This document shows, piece after piece, positions 6,557-12,308 of a stretch of 12,308 nucleotides of DNA. The notes under the pieces are model-generated. The model worked only from the letters and a program-made list of their open reading frames with translations. It searched no databases and had not been told where the DNA came from. The DNA is from Methanoregula sp. UBA276. GTDB taxonomy: Archaea > Halobacteriota > Methanomicrobia > Methanomicrobiales > Methanospirillaceae. The DNA lies in NCBI GenBank assembly GCA_002508495.1, contig DANA01000092.1:1-12308 (forward strand). Reading direction: 5' to 3'. Position 1 is the first letter of the stretch. Each line of letters starts with the position of its first letter. The position numbers and the translations under genes were made by a program.

Positions 6557-7801
6557 ATGTGGAAGGCAGTAAAGATCGATGCATGGCTTGCGGCCCGGAA
6601 GACGAGCCTCGAGGATGCACGGGGTACCGTCACGGAGATAATCGGGCGGGTACAGAAGGAGGGCGATGCAGCGCTCCGCGATCTGGCAAAAAAATACTGT
6701 GAGCTTGATGCAATTGCCGTGTCCGAAGAAGAGCGCGAGGCAGCCTACGAACAGGTCGATGCGCAGGTCACGGAAGCCCTTATCGAGGCTCATGCCCGGA
6801 TTGAACGCTTCCACGAGCTCCAGAAACCCCGCGATCTCTGGCTGGAGGAGATGGAGCCGGGCATTGTCCTGGGTGTCAAGACGACCCCCCTCAACCGGGT
6901 GGGGATCTACGTTCCCGGAGGGCGGGCAGCGTACCCGTCATCAGCGCTGATGTGTGCCGTCCCGGCATGGGTTGCCGGCGTTCAGGAGGTCTGCGCCTGT
7001 TCGCCGCCCCCGATCAAGCCCTTAACACTCGTTGCTCTTGATATTGCCGGTGTTACCGAGATCTACCAGGCCGGTGGGGCACAGGCAATTGCCGCCATGG
7101 CGCTGGGAACAGAATCCATCCGCCCGGTCCAGAAGATCGTCGGGCCTGGCAACATCTATGTTACGCTTGCCAAGATGATGCTCCGGGAACACGCCGAGAT
7201 CGATTTCCCGGCCGGCCCAAGCGAGATCGGGATCATTGCAGACAGTACCGCTGATCCCCGGATCGTTGCCGCGGATGTACTGGCCCAGGCCGAGCACGAC
7301 CCGAACGCGGCCTGCATCCTCATCACCACCGATTCGGCACTCCCGGAAAAGGTGGGTATGGAGATTAGGAAGATGGTTGCCAGTGCCCAAAGAAAAGAGA
7401 TCATTGTCGAGGCGCTGAAGAACTCGGGTTATACCATTGTTGACGATATCGATGCGGCGTGTGCTGCGTCCGATGTTGTTGCCCCCGAGCATCTCTCGAT
7501 CCAGGTTGCTGACCCGCTCACGGTCGTGACCCGGGTGAAAAATGCCGGTGCCATCTTTGTCGGCAGGTACTCTGCGGTTGCCTGCGGGGACTATGCGGTC
7601 GGCACGAACCACTGCCTCCCGACTGCCGGCTATTCGAAGATGTATTCCGGCCTTGATGTCAATCACTTCTGCAAAACTGCGTCGGTCGAGATGATCAGCC
7701 GCGAAGGTCTTGAGGCAATCGGCGACATTGTCGAGACGATTGCAACCGCCGAAGGGCTCCACGCTCATGCAGAATCGGTTCGCGTGCGGCGCGAACGCTG
7801 A
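6557..7801 (+). CDS. hisD: Histidinol dehydrogenase
   Basis: 414 residues, close to the usual 420-440. It oxidises L-histidinol to L-histidine through the aldehyde using two NAD+, the last two steps of histidine synthesis, as a zinc-dependent cytoplasmic dimer. All hallmark elements are present: NRVGIYVPGG at 113-122, KIVGPGNIYVTLAK at 193-206, DFPAGPSE at 216-223, zinc ligands Q244 and H247 in AQAEHD, catalytic E311-H312 in APEHL, zinc ligand D345 in CGDYAVGTNHCLPT, and zinc ligand H404 in EGLHAH. The N-terminal ATG at 6557 matches the family start. The gene stands alone rather than in a his cluster, as is common in methanogens. It is divergent from the UPF0114 gene and lies between the two structured repeat copies. 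Nothing suggests damage. Confidence 0.97.
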   Translation: MWKAVKIDAWLAARKTSLEDARGTVTEIIGRVQKEGDAALRDLAKKYCELDAIAVSEEEREAAYEQVDAQVTEALIEAHARIERFHELQKPRDLWLEEMEPGIVLGVKTTPLNRVGIYVPGGRAAYPSSALMCAVPAWVAGVQEVCACSPPPIKPLTLVALDIAGVTEIYQAGGAQAIAAMALGTESIRPVQKIVGPGNIYVTLAKMMLREHAEIDFPAGPSEIGIIADSTADPRIVAADVLAQAEHDPNAACILITTDSALPEKVGMEIRKMVASAQRKEIIVEALKNSGYTIVDDIDAACAASDVVAPEHLSIQVADPLTVVTRVKNAGAIFVGRYSAVACGDYAVGTNHCLPTAGYSKMYSGLDVNHFCKTASVEMISREGLEAIGDIVETIATAEGLHAHAESVRVRRER

Positions 7802-7812
7802 CGAATCTCCCC

Positions 7813-7819
7813 TTTTTTT
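7813..7819 (+). terminator. T-run terminator after hisD
   Basis: Seven consecutive T residues begin 12 bases after the hisD stop codon, a typical archaeal termination signal with no need of a hairpin. Confidence 0.6.
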
Positions 7820-7841
7820 CCCGGTTCTAAAAAAACCTGCT

Positions 7842-8060
7842 CTCTGGAGAAAACCTCATTCCGGATAATTGTTCCCCCCTTCTCGTCAGCCCTACCTCCA
7901 AGAGGGCGGAGGCGCATGCGATGTCTCTGTATTATCTGTACGGGACACTCGAAAGAGAATTGCTTTCACAAACCAGAAATTGAGGCCGCCAAAAAAGGCG
8001 CCCTTTTTGGTTGGCGGCAAGCATCGTAAAGGGGGTATGGGGGCAGTTTGCCCCCATCAT
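7842..8060 (+). repeat. Structured intergenic repeat, copy B
   Basis: Direct-orientation partner of copy A, about 2.4 kb away, lying between the 3' ends of hisD and the Ig-like gene. The same stems can be drawn: CCTC-CAA-GAGG at 7895-7905 (T-A where copy A has C-G); CTGTA/TACGG at 7927-7943 (a T-G wobble where copy A has C-G); GCCGCCAA/TTGGCGGC at 7985-8018 (A-T where copy A has G-C); and TGGGGGCA-GTT-TGCCCCCA at 8038-8056, identical to copy A. Inside the third stem AAAAGG-CGC-CCTTTT can extend the fold. Weak similarity to copy A may continue to about 8100 (ATGAA...CCAGAG). No inverted repeats flank this copy. Confidence 0.8.
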
Positions 8061-8187
8061 CATTTCAAAGGGTTTCCGATGAAAAATCGCCAGAGTGCAC
8101 GGAACATTTAGATCAGAAATGATTTCGGCAATGCTCATTCTCATACTTCGGGTGTGAACGCCCGATCATGTGCGTTTCTATAAAGCC

Positions 8188-8193
8188 AAAAAA
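8188..8193 (-). terminator. T-run terminator at the end of the leftward operon
   Basis: On the minus strand GGATTTTTTGG lies about 55 bases after the Ig-like gene's stop codon. It is a plausible end for the four-gene operon; six T residues is near the lower limit. Confidence 0.4.
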
Positions 8194-8247
8194 TCCGTTC
8201 TTCCTGTAATCCTGCCGGGGTGAAGGCACGGGCGGGAGCCGTACAGA

Positions 8248-8865
8248 TTACCGTCGTTTCCCTGCTGCTGCAGAGAAGAGACCCGCGCCAAATACCAGTG
8301 CTATCACCGGAAGAAGGGAACATTGAGGGGTTTTGGCCGCCGTATCCCGGGCAGCAGTGAAGTTTACCGTTACCATTGCAGATTCCTGGGGATTCGACCG
8401 GAGGCGATCGAGCGGGGAAGCGACCACGGTTACGGTATACATGCCCGGTTTTAAGTTCCCGATAATAATTGCGGTGTCCCATTCATAGGTCCAGGTGCCT
8501 TCGCTCATCTTGACCGGGGCAGTGGTAAAAAGCCCGCGGCCGGCGGCGATGTTGAGGTTCTCGAGCGCGACTCCCCGCGGGTCAAGGTGGGGCCCGGTCA
8601 GGTACAGGTACACGGCAATGGTAGGGATGCCGGTGACTGTCCCGTTCAGCACGATGGTGTCCCCGACGTGTGCTTCGGACGGGTTGGCGTGAATGGAGAG
8701 GCTCACGGGAGAGGCGGGGGCACCGTCCGTGAGGCTGAGTGCGCCCGGAAGGGGAATAGCCGTGACCGGTAAACATACGGCCATGCAGGCGGTGAACACC
8801 AAAACGATCAGGGCCCAGTGGTGCATTCGGGCTGGCTGGATGGGGGAGTCTCTATGTCCGGTCAT
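8248..8865 (-). CDS. Secreted, C-terminally anchored Ig-like domain protein
   Basis: 205 residues, function unknown. The N-terminus has a basic stretch and a hydrophobic segment (WALIVLVFTACMAVCLPVTA, near 17-36), a signal peptide or anchor. Residues about 53-169 form a beta-rich Ig-like domain (SLSIHANPSEAHVGDTIVL, then YEWDT and LKPGMYTVTVVAS), a type seen in methanogen surface and S-layer-associated proteins. A second hydrophobic segment near 183-200 followed by KRR would hold the C-terminus in the membrane, leaving the domain outside. Potential N-glycosylation sequons NGT (74-76) and NFT (168-170) are present. ATG at 8865 has AGGAT at a good distance and starts 11 bases after the ATPase stop codon, so it is the last gene of the operon. 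ATG at 8826 (residue 14) would give a more conventional signal peptide. Confidence 0.75.
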   Translation of the reverse strand: MTGHRDSPIQPARMHHWALIVLVFTACMAVCLPVTAIPLPGALSLTDGAPASPVSLSIHANPSEAHVGDTIVLNGTVTGIPTIAVYLYLTGPHLDPRGVALENLNIAAGRGLFTTAPVKMSEGTWTYEWDTAIIIGNLKPGMYTVTVVASPLDRLRSNPQESAMVTVNFTAARDTAAKTPQCSLLPVIALVFGAGLFSAAAGKRR

Positions 8866-8876
8866 GCGATCCTGCC

Positions 8877-10178
8877 TCAGAACTTCACCACCATGACGGC
8901 TTCTTCTTCTCTTTTTAGTTCTCCTTTGAGATGGTCGAAGTCAAACTCGTACCCGTCCCACGGATTGAAATCCTCGTACAGCTCGCATTTATCCAGCATA
9001 TCAACGAATTCTTTTAAGAAGATCCGCGGGATTACGTCAACGCGGCCGCCGAAACGCGTGGTGACCTTCCGGATCATTGCCCGGATGAACCGGTGGGATA
9101 CGCGTTCACGGTCCGGCTCTGCATAGGCCCGGGCATACACGTCCACGACCCGGAGTGCCACCTGTTCGAGCTTGGAAGTATCGAATTTGGAGAGTACGAT
9201 CTGGGGCTGGCGGGGATTTTTGAACCCGTCTGTCTGCACGATGCTGATACGGTCATACAGCGGGGGGACTGAGCGTATACCCCGCGAACCGTCAAACAGG
9301 GCCGGTGTGCCGGTGAAGAGGAAGTAACAGCGGGGCATCTCGCCACGGTCAAGGGCATCGATGAGCTGGACGAGTGTCTGGTACCCCTTCTCCCGCTGGG
9401 CACGCTGGAGTCCCTGGGTCGTCTCCATCTCATCGACAGCAATGGCAAGACCACGATACCCGGCAGCGTGGATGACCGAGACTAAGCCGCGGAGAAAGAG
9501 GAACGCGATGGTGTCGTCAATGTCCCCGCGGATCCCGGCTTTCTGTTTGAAATCCCTCCCGATATTCGGTTCCGCGGCGAGCCAGCCAAGAGCAGCCTGC
9601 GCAAGGGGAAAATCACCGGTATTGTTGGCCCGGTAATAGGTGCGGAGCGCTGCCGCAAGTGCGGTGTTGGTCTCGGAGATCGCCGCAAGTGCGCTCTCGA
9701 TCTCCCGGGTGGTGGCGGCCTCCAGATCCTCGTCTGAAAGCCCCTCGCCGCCTACCGAGAGGATCCGTTCCTCGATGCCAAAGAGCCAGGAATCGACGAT
9801 GGTTTTCAAGGCATGCTCTTCCTCGCGGGTGCGGAGGCCGGCACAGATCTGCTGGTAAACCGCCCGGAGTTTATGGAGCGGCGATGCAGGTGAGATGACG
9901 ATATGGGAGGTGACAAACCCTTTGCTGCGGGCAATCTCGAGCGAGCGGGCGACAAGGAACGTCTTGCCGCTCCCGTACTCCCCCCGGATGAACTTGGCAT
10001 CTCCCCCCCCGAGAGCAACATAGTCGAGCTGCTTTGCAATGACCTCTTCCTCGATATCGAGGCCGACCGCGATACGTTCCAGCCCGCTTGCAGGAACGGT
10101 CCCCCGCCGGAGGGCATTGATAATATTGGTACTTTCGAGCCGCTCGCGGTCGGTTCCGTCAGGTTCCGGTATATTCAT
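8877..10178 (-). CDS. P-loop ATPase of the BrxD / DUF2791 family
   Basis: 433 residues, cytoplasmic. Early family marks are NIINALRRGTVPASGLERIAVG and LGGGDAKFIRGEYGSGKTF, with Walker A GEYGSGKT at 66-73, followed by SHIVISPASPLHKL. Walker B is LAIAVDEMET near 244-253, a sensor-1-like segment is FLFTGTPALFDG near 286-297, and the late PRIFLKEFVDML (about 384-395) is typical. This matches BREX-system ATP-binding proteins (BrxD; DUF2791 domain, also found in BrxC), AAA+-like enzymes. No pglX, pglZ, brxC or helicase gene is seen here; instead the gene overlaps by 20 bp the upstream TPR/winged-helix gene and precedes a surface-protein gene. ATG at 10178 was chosen over GTG at 10187 because GGAGGGTGA lies at a proper distance only from the former. 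Role outside BREX is unknown; a scaffold-coupled DNA- or protein-remodelling ATPase is inference. Confidence 0.8.
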   Translation of the reverse strand: MNIPEPDGTDRERLESTNIINALRRGTVPASGLERIAVGLDIEEEVIAKQLDYVALGGGDAKFIRGEYGSGKTFLVARSLEIARSKGFVTSHIVISPASPLHKLRAVYQQICAGLRTREEEHALKTIVDSWLFGIEERILSVGGEGLSDEDLEAATTREIESALAAISETNTALAAALRTYYRANNTGDFPLAQAALGWLAAEPNIGRDFKQKAGIRGDIDDTIAFLFLRGLVSVIHAAGYRGLAIAVDEMETTQGLQRAQREKGYQTLVQLIDALDRGEMPRCYFLFTGTPALFDGSRGIRSVPPLYDRISIVQTDGFKNPRQPQIVLSKFDTSKLEQVALRVVDVYARAYAEPDRERVSHRFIRAMIRKVTTRFGGRVDVIPRIFLKEFVDMLDKCELYEDFNPWDGYEFDFDHLKGELKREEEAVMVVKF

Positions 10179-11976
10179 ACACTTCACCCTCCTCGCTCAC
10201 TCCTTTCTTCCCGATAATGGAGATACCCTGTTCTGCCGCCTTTTTGATGAGAAGATTCACTATGCCCGCTGCCCGCCGCGTCCCGAGCAGTTTGCGCAGG
10301 TCCATCTCGGTCGCCTTCCGGTGGGCACGGAGGAACCCGATAACCTTCTGTTCGGTTTCCGAGAGACCCTGGAGGGCTAGCGGTTCCGCTGCTTTTGCCT
10401 TCGTCCCCGCCCGACTCTTTCGCGGGCGCTCGAAGAGGGCCGCCCGGTCGGTGACCGACCGGCTTTTACACGCCCCAAGCAGCAGGAGAAAGTCCTCAAG
10501 ACAGAGTCCCCTGCCGGGGGGGAGTGGCAGGATATCCATGCCCGCAAGGCAGGAGTACTTGCAGCGTGCATAATCCATATCATCCAGAGCGTTGGTTGCC
10601 GTGACAAAATAAGCCATTGCCAGCACCTCGAGCCCGTTCGAAAAGAGCGACGAACGACGGTCTTCGAGCCTGCGTACCAGCTGATCCCGGAGCCGTCTGA
10701 GCCGGTACATTTTTCCGTTCTCATCAAGGATGGCACCGGCAACGTGAATGAGGTCCTGGCTCTTTTTCACGTTTGCAAGGATGTGGAGCATCACCTTCTC
10801 GCATTCCCGGTCCTCCCCACGCAGGATAAGGAACCGGGCATATTCAAGGCCACCGGTAATGAAGTCAGCCCGGTAAGCCCGGTAATACCAGGAACGGGCT
10901 TCGTTTATCTCCCCGTTGTCGAGACAGAACCGTCCGGTCTCGATGAGGCTTGCAACGTTCACGTCGGATGCAACAAGATCAAAGAACCGTTTCTTCTCCC
11001 TGGCCGGATCCCGGCGGGTCATGATGAACCCGCGGTAACTGCTGAGGATCCGGCGGAGAAGGTCAAGGTCATCCTTTGCATTGAGTTCATCCCTGATGAG
11101 CGCTTCATAGGCAGCAAGTGCCGCATCGGTATCGCCGCAGCCGGCAAGCAACTCGCATTCAAGGAGCCGGTTTTCCGGTACAGATGAGACCCCAAGGAGC
11201 CTTCGTGCTGCTGCAAGCGCTTCGGGGATCTTCCCTTCGGACCTGAGGAGCTGGATATATTCGAAAAGGATCTCCGGATCAGCATTCTCCTCTATAGATG
11301 CCGTGCAGGCAGCGGTTGCAGCAGGGAGATCGTACTGGGCAACAAGCCGGAGATATTTCAGAAAAAACTTTCGGTCATGTGTTGTACGGTGGAGCGTAAA
11401 GGCAGTATCAGCGGCGGTGCAAAAGTCCCCGGTCCGGGCGAGTGCATCAATATACTCAGAAGAGACCCCCACCACCTCCGCATACTCCGCGAAAGTGTCA
11501 AGCGCCTCTTCCGCTGAGCCGGTCACCGTCAGGGCCCGGATCAGGTTTTTTATGTCAGCGGGTTTCTGCCCGATCTCAACGAGGCGGCGGAGCACCGGCA
11601 GGGCGCCCCGAAAGTCCCCGTGCCCGGTGAGATAGGCAGCACAGGATCGGAGGGCGTCCTGGTTGGTCGGGTCGAGATGGACCGCAGAGACATATTCTGC
11701 AATGGCCCCATCATCCCCCTTGGCTTCGAGAACCTTTGCAAGATAACTGTGGACATAGGATGAGTCCGGCATCTTGCGGGCCAGATCAAGAAATGCAGCT
11801 TCCGCATCATCGATTTTGCCCGTGAGGAAAAGGTTGGATGCGGCAAGCACTTCCAGTGCCGGATCATTGCCGGCATCGAGGAGCAGTTTGCAGTACTTCA
11901 GCGATTCGATATACCTGCCATCCTCGAAAAGACGGAACGCCTCCTGCTTCTGCTCCTGTGGTGTTGACGGGATCAT
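10159..11976 (-). CDS. TPR-repeat protein with C-terminal winged-helix-like domain
   Basis: 605 residues, no signal or membrane segment. At least four tetratricopeptide-type helix pairs are readable in residues 5-140 (for example EAFRLFEDGRYIESLKYCKL and AYLTGHGDFRGALPVLRRLV), followed by more degenerate helical repeats to about 480 (such as EYIQLLRSEGKIPEALAAA). A basic stretch (RPRKSRAGTKAKA) leads to a C-terminal domain at about 535-605 (LSETEQKVIGFLRAHRKATE, LRKLLGTRRAAGIVNLLIKK, then a wing-like ISIIGKKGV...EVYEYTGT) that looks like a winged helix-turn-helix. ATG at 11976 was chosen because it overlaps the glycosyltransferase stop codon as ATGA; the frame is open 31 codons further but those overlap the upstream gene. 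It overlaps the following ATPase gene by 20 bp, so the two are probably translationally coupled and may form one complex. The substrate is unknown. Confidence 0.82.
   Translation of the reverse strand: MIPSTPQEQKQEAFRLFEDGRYIESLKYCKLLLDAGNDPALEVLAASNLFLTGKIDDAEAAFLDLARKMPDSSYVHSYLAKVLEAKGDDGAIAEYVSAVHLDPTNQDALRSCAAYLTGHGDFRGALPVLRRLVEIGQKPADIKNLIRALTVTGSAEEALDTFAEYAEVVGVSSEYIDALARTGDFCTAADTAFTLHRTTHDRKFFLKYLRLVAQYDLPAATAACTASIEENADPEILFEYIQLLRSEGKIPEALAAARRLLGVSSVPENRLLECELLAGCGDTDAALAAYEALIRDELNAKDDLDLLRRILSSYRGFIMTRRDPAREKKRFFDLVASDVNVASLIETGRFCLDNGEINEARSWYYRAYRADFITGGLEYARFLILRGEDRECEKVMLHILANVKKSQDLIHVAGAILDENGKMYRLRRLRDQLVRRLEDRRSSLFSNGLEVLAMAYFVTATNALDDMDYARCKYSCLAGMDILPLPPGRGLCLEDFLLLLGACKSRSVTDRAALFERPRKSRAGTKAKAAEPLALQGLSETEQKVIGFLRAHRKATEMDLRKLLGTRRAAGIVNLLIKKAAEQGISIIGKKGVSEEGEVYEYTGT
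10184..10192 (-). promoter_or_regulatory. Strong ribosome-binding site inside the TPR gene
   Basis: Minus-strand GGAGGGTGA ends five bases before the ATG at 10178 and lies within the last codons of the TPR gene. It decides the ATPase start and supports translational coupling of the two genes. Confidence 0.6.
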
Positions 11977-12308
11977 ACGCGGCCCCCGCCAAACCGGACG
12001 GAAACGAGACCTCGCAGCATCCGGATCATGTCCCGCTTCCTGACCCGGGAATCGCCCTTGTTCTGCCATTCAATCGGCACTTCGACAACATGAAAACCGC
12101 CCCGTTTCATCCGCCAGAGCAGTTCCACGTCAAACTCGAAACCCCGTGCAATCATATGGGGGAGGACGGCATTGACTGCCTCTTTTTTGAAGACCTTGGC
12201 GCCGCACTGGGTGTCATGGTACGTCAGCCCGAAAAGGAGGCGGATGAGGAGGTTGAAACACCGGCTCTCTGCCAACCGGAGGAATCCCTGGCGGACAGTC
12301 ATGGTCGA
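11973..12308 (-). CDS. Family 2 glycosyltransferase (dolichyl-phosphate sugar synthase type), 5' end missing
   Basis: Only the C-terminal part, 111 residues, is visible. The frame stays open to the right edge (residues S-T precede the ATG at 12302), so that ATG is internal. Marks of polyprenyl/dolichyl-phosphate glucosyl- or mannosyltransferases are NLLIRLLFGLTYHDTQCGAK, then GFEFDVELLWRMKRGGF and VVEVPIEWQNKG. Such enzymes move a sugar from a nucleotide donor to a lipid phosphate at the cytoplasmic face of the membrane, feeding N-glycosylation or surface glycan assembly. No C-terminal membrane helix follows, unlike some DPM-type proteins. Its stop codon overlaps the TPR start as ATGA, so it is the first visible gene of the operon; more genes may lie to the right. 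Donor and acceptor cannot be read from this fragment. Confidence 0.85.
   Translation of the reverse strand, partial: STMTVRQGFLRLAESRCFNLLIRLLFGLTYHDTQCGAKVFKKEAVNAVLPHMIARGFEFDVELLWRMKRGGFHVVEVPIEWQNKGDSRVRKRDMIRMLRGLVSVRFGGGRV

Noticed and set aside
7022..7768. 248-codon leftward frame opposite hisD
   Set aside because: Antisense shadow of an intact histidinol dehydrogenase gene; no family resemblance or start signal.
5417..8111. Small plus-strand frames in both repeat copies (5417-5659 and 7869-8111) ending in the shared peptide GAVCPHHHF, and minus-strand frames starting MMGANCPHT
   Set aside because: In the shared part most differences between copies change the amino acid, and upstream an indel puts the two copies in different frames, on both strands. 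Base pairing is conserved rather than a protein, so these are probably artefacts of the structured repeat.

Overview
The window looks like a chromosomal piece of a mesophilic methanogenic archaeon, most likely of the Methanomicrobiales (Methanoregula-like). This rests on a small siroheme/ferredoxin sulfite reductase-like protein typical of methanogens, membrane proteins with Thr/Pro-rich linkers and exported beta domains as seen in that order, A/T-rich TATA-like boxes placed for short or absent leaders, T-run terminators, and moderately GC-rich codon use. The taxonomy is inference; no rRNA or other marker is present.

Left part (1-5035): the 3' portion of moeA (molybdenum cofactor insertion) runs rightward and converges on a leftward block of three genes. 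In transcription order these are a 339-aa and a 603-aa protein, which are tandem paralogs (cytoplasmic PH-like head, one membrane helix, Thr/Pro stalk, exported beta domain), followed by a dissimilatory sulfite reductase-like protein with its own probable promoter.

Middle (5036-8247): an approximately 830-bp gene-free stretch holds a structured repeat (copy A, about 5431-5646) lying between two perfect 22-bp inverted repeats (5364-5385 and 5721-5742). A divergent pair follows: a low-GC UPF0114/YqhA-family membrane protein (leftward) and hisD, histidinol dehydrogenase (rightward). Copy B of the same repeat (about 7842-8060) lies after hisD in the same orientation. The copies differ by substitutions that keep base pairing, which suggests a selected structured element, perhaps a non-coding RNA.

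Right part (8248-12308): a tightly packed leftward operon. A family-2 glycosyltransferase (cut by the window edge) overlaps by ATGA a TPR protein with a C-terminal winged-helix-like domain. That gene overlaps by 20 bp a BrxD/DUF2791-type P-loop ATPase, followed 11 bp later by a secreted, membrane-anchored Ig-like protein. The ATPase belongs to a family known from BREX phage defence, but no BREX partner gene is visible. The TPR/winged-helix plus ATPase pair is the best candidate for an undescribed system here.
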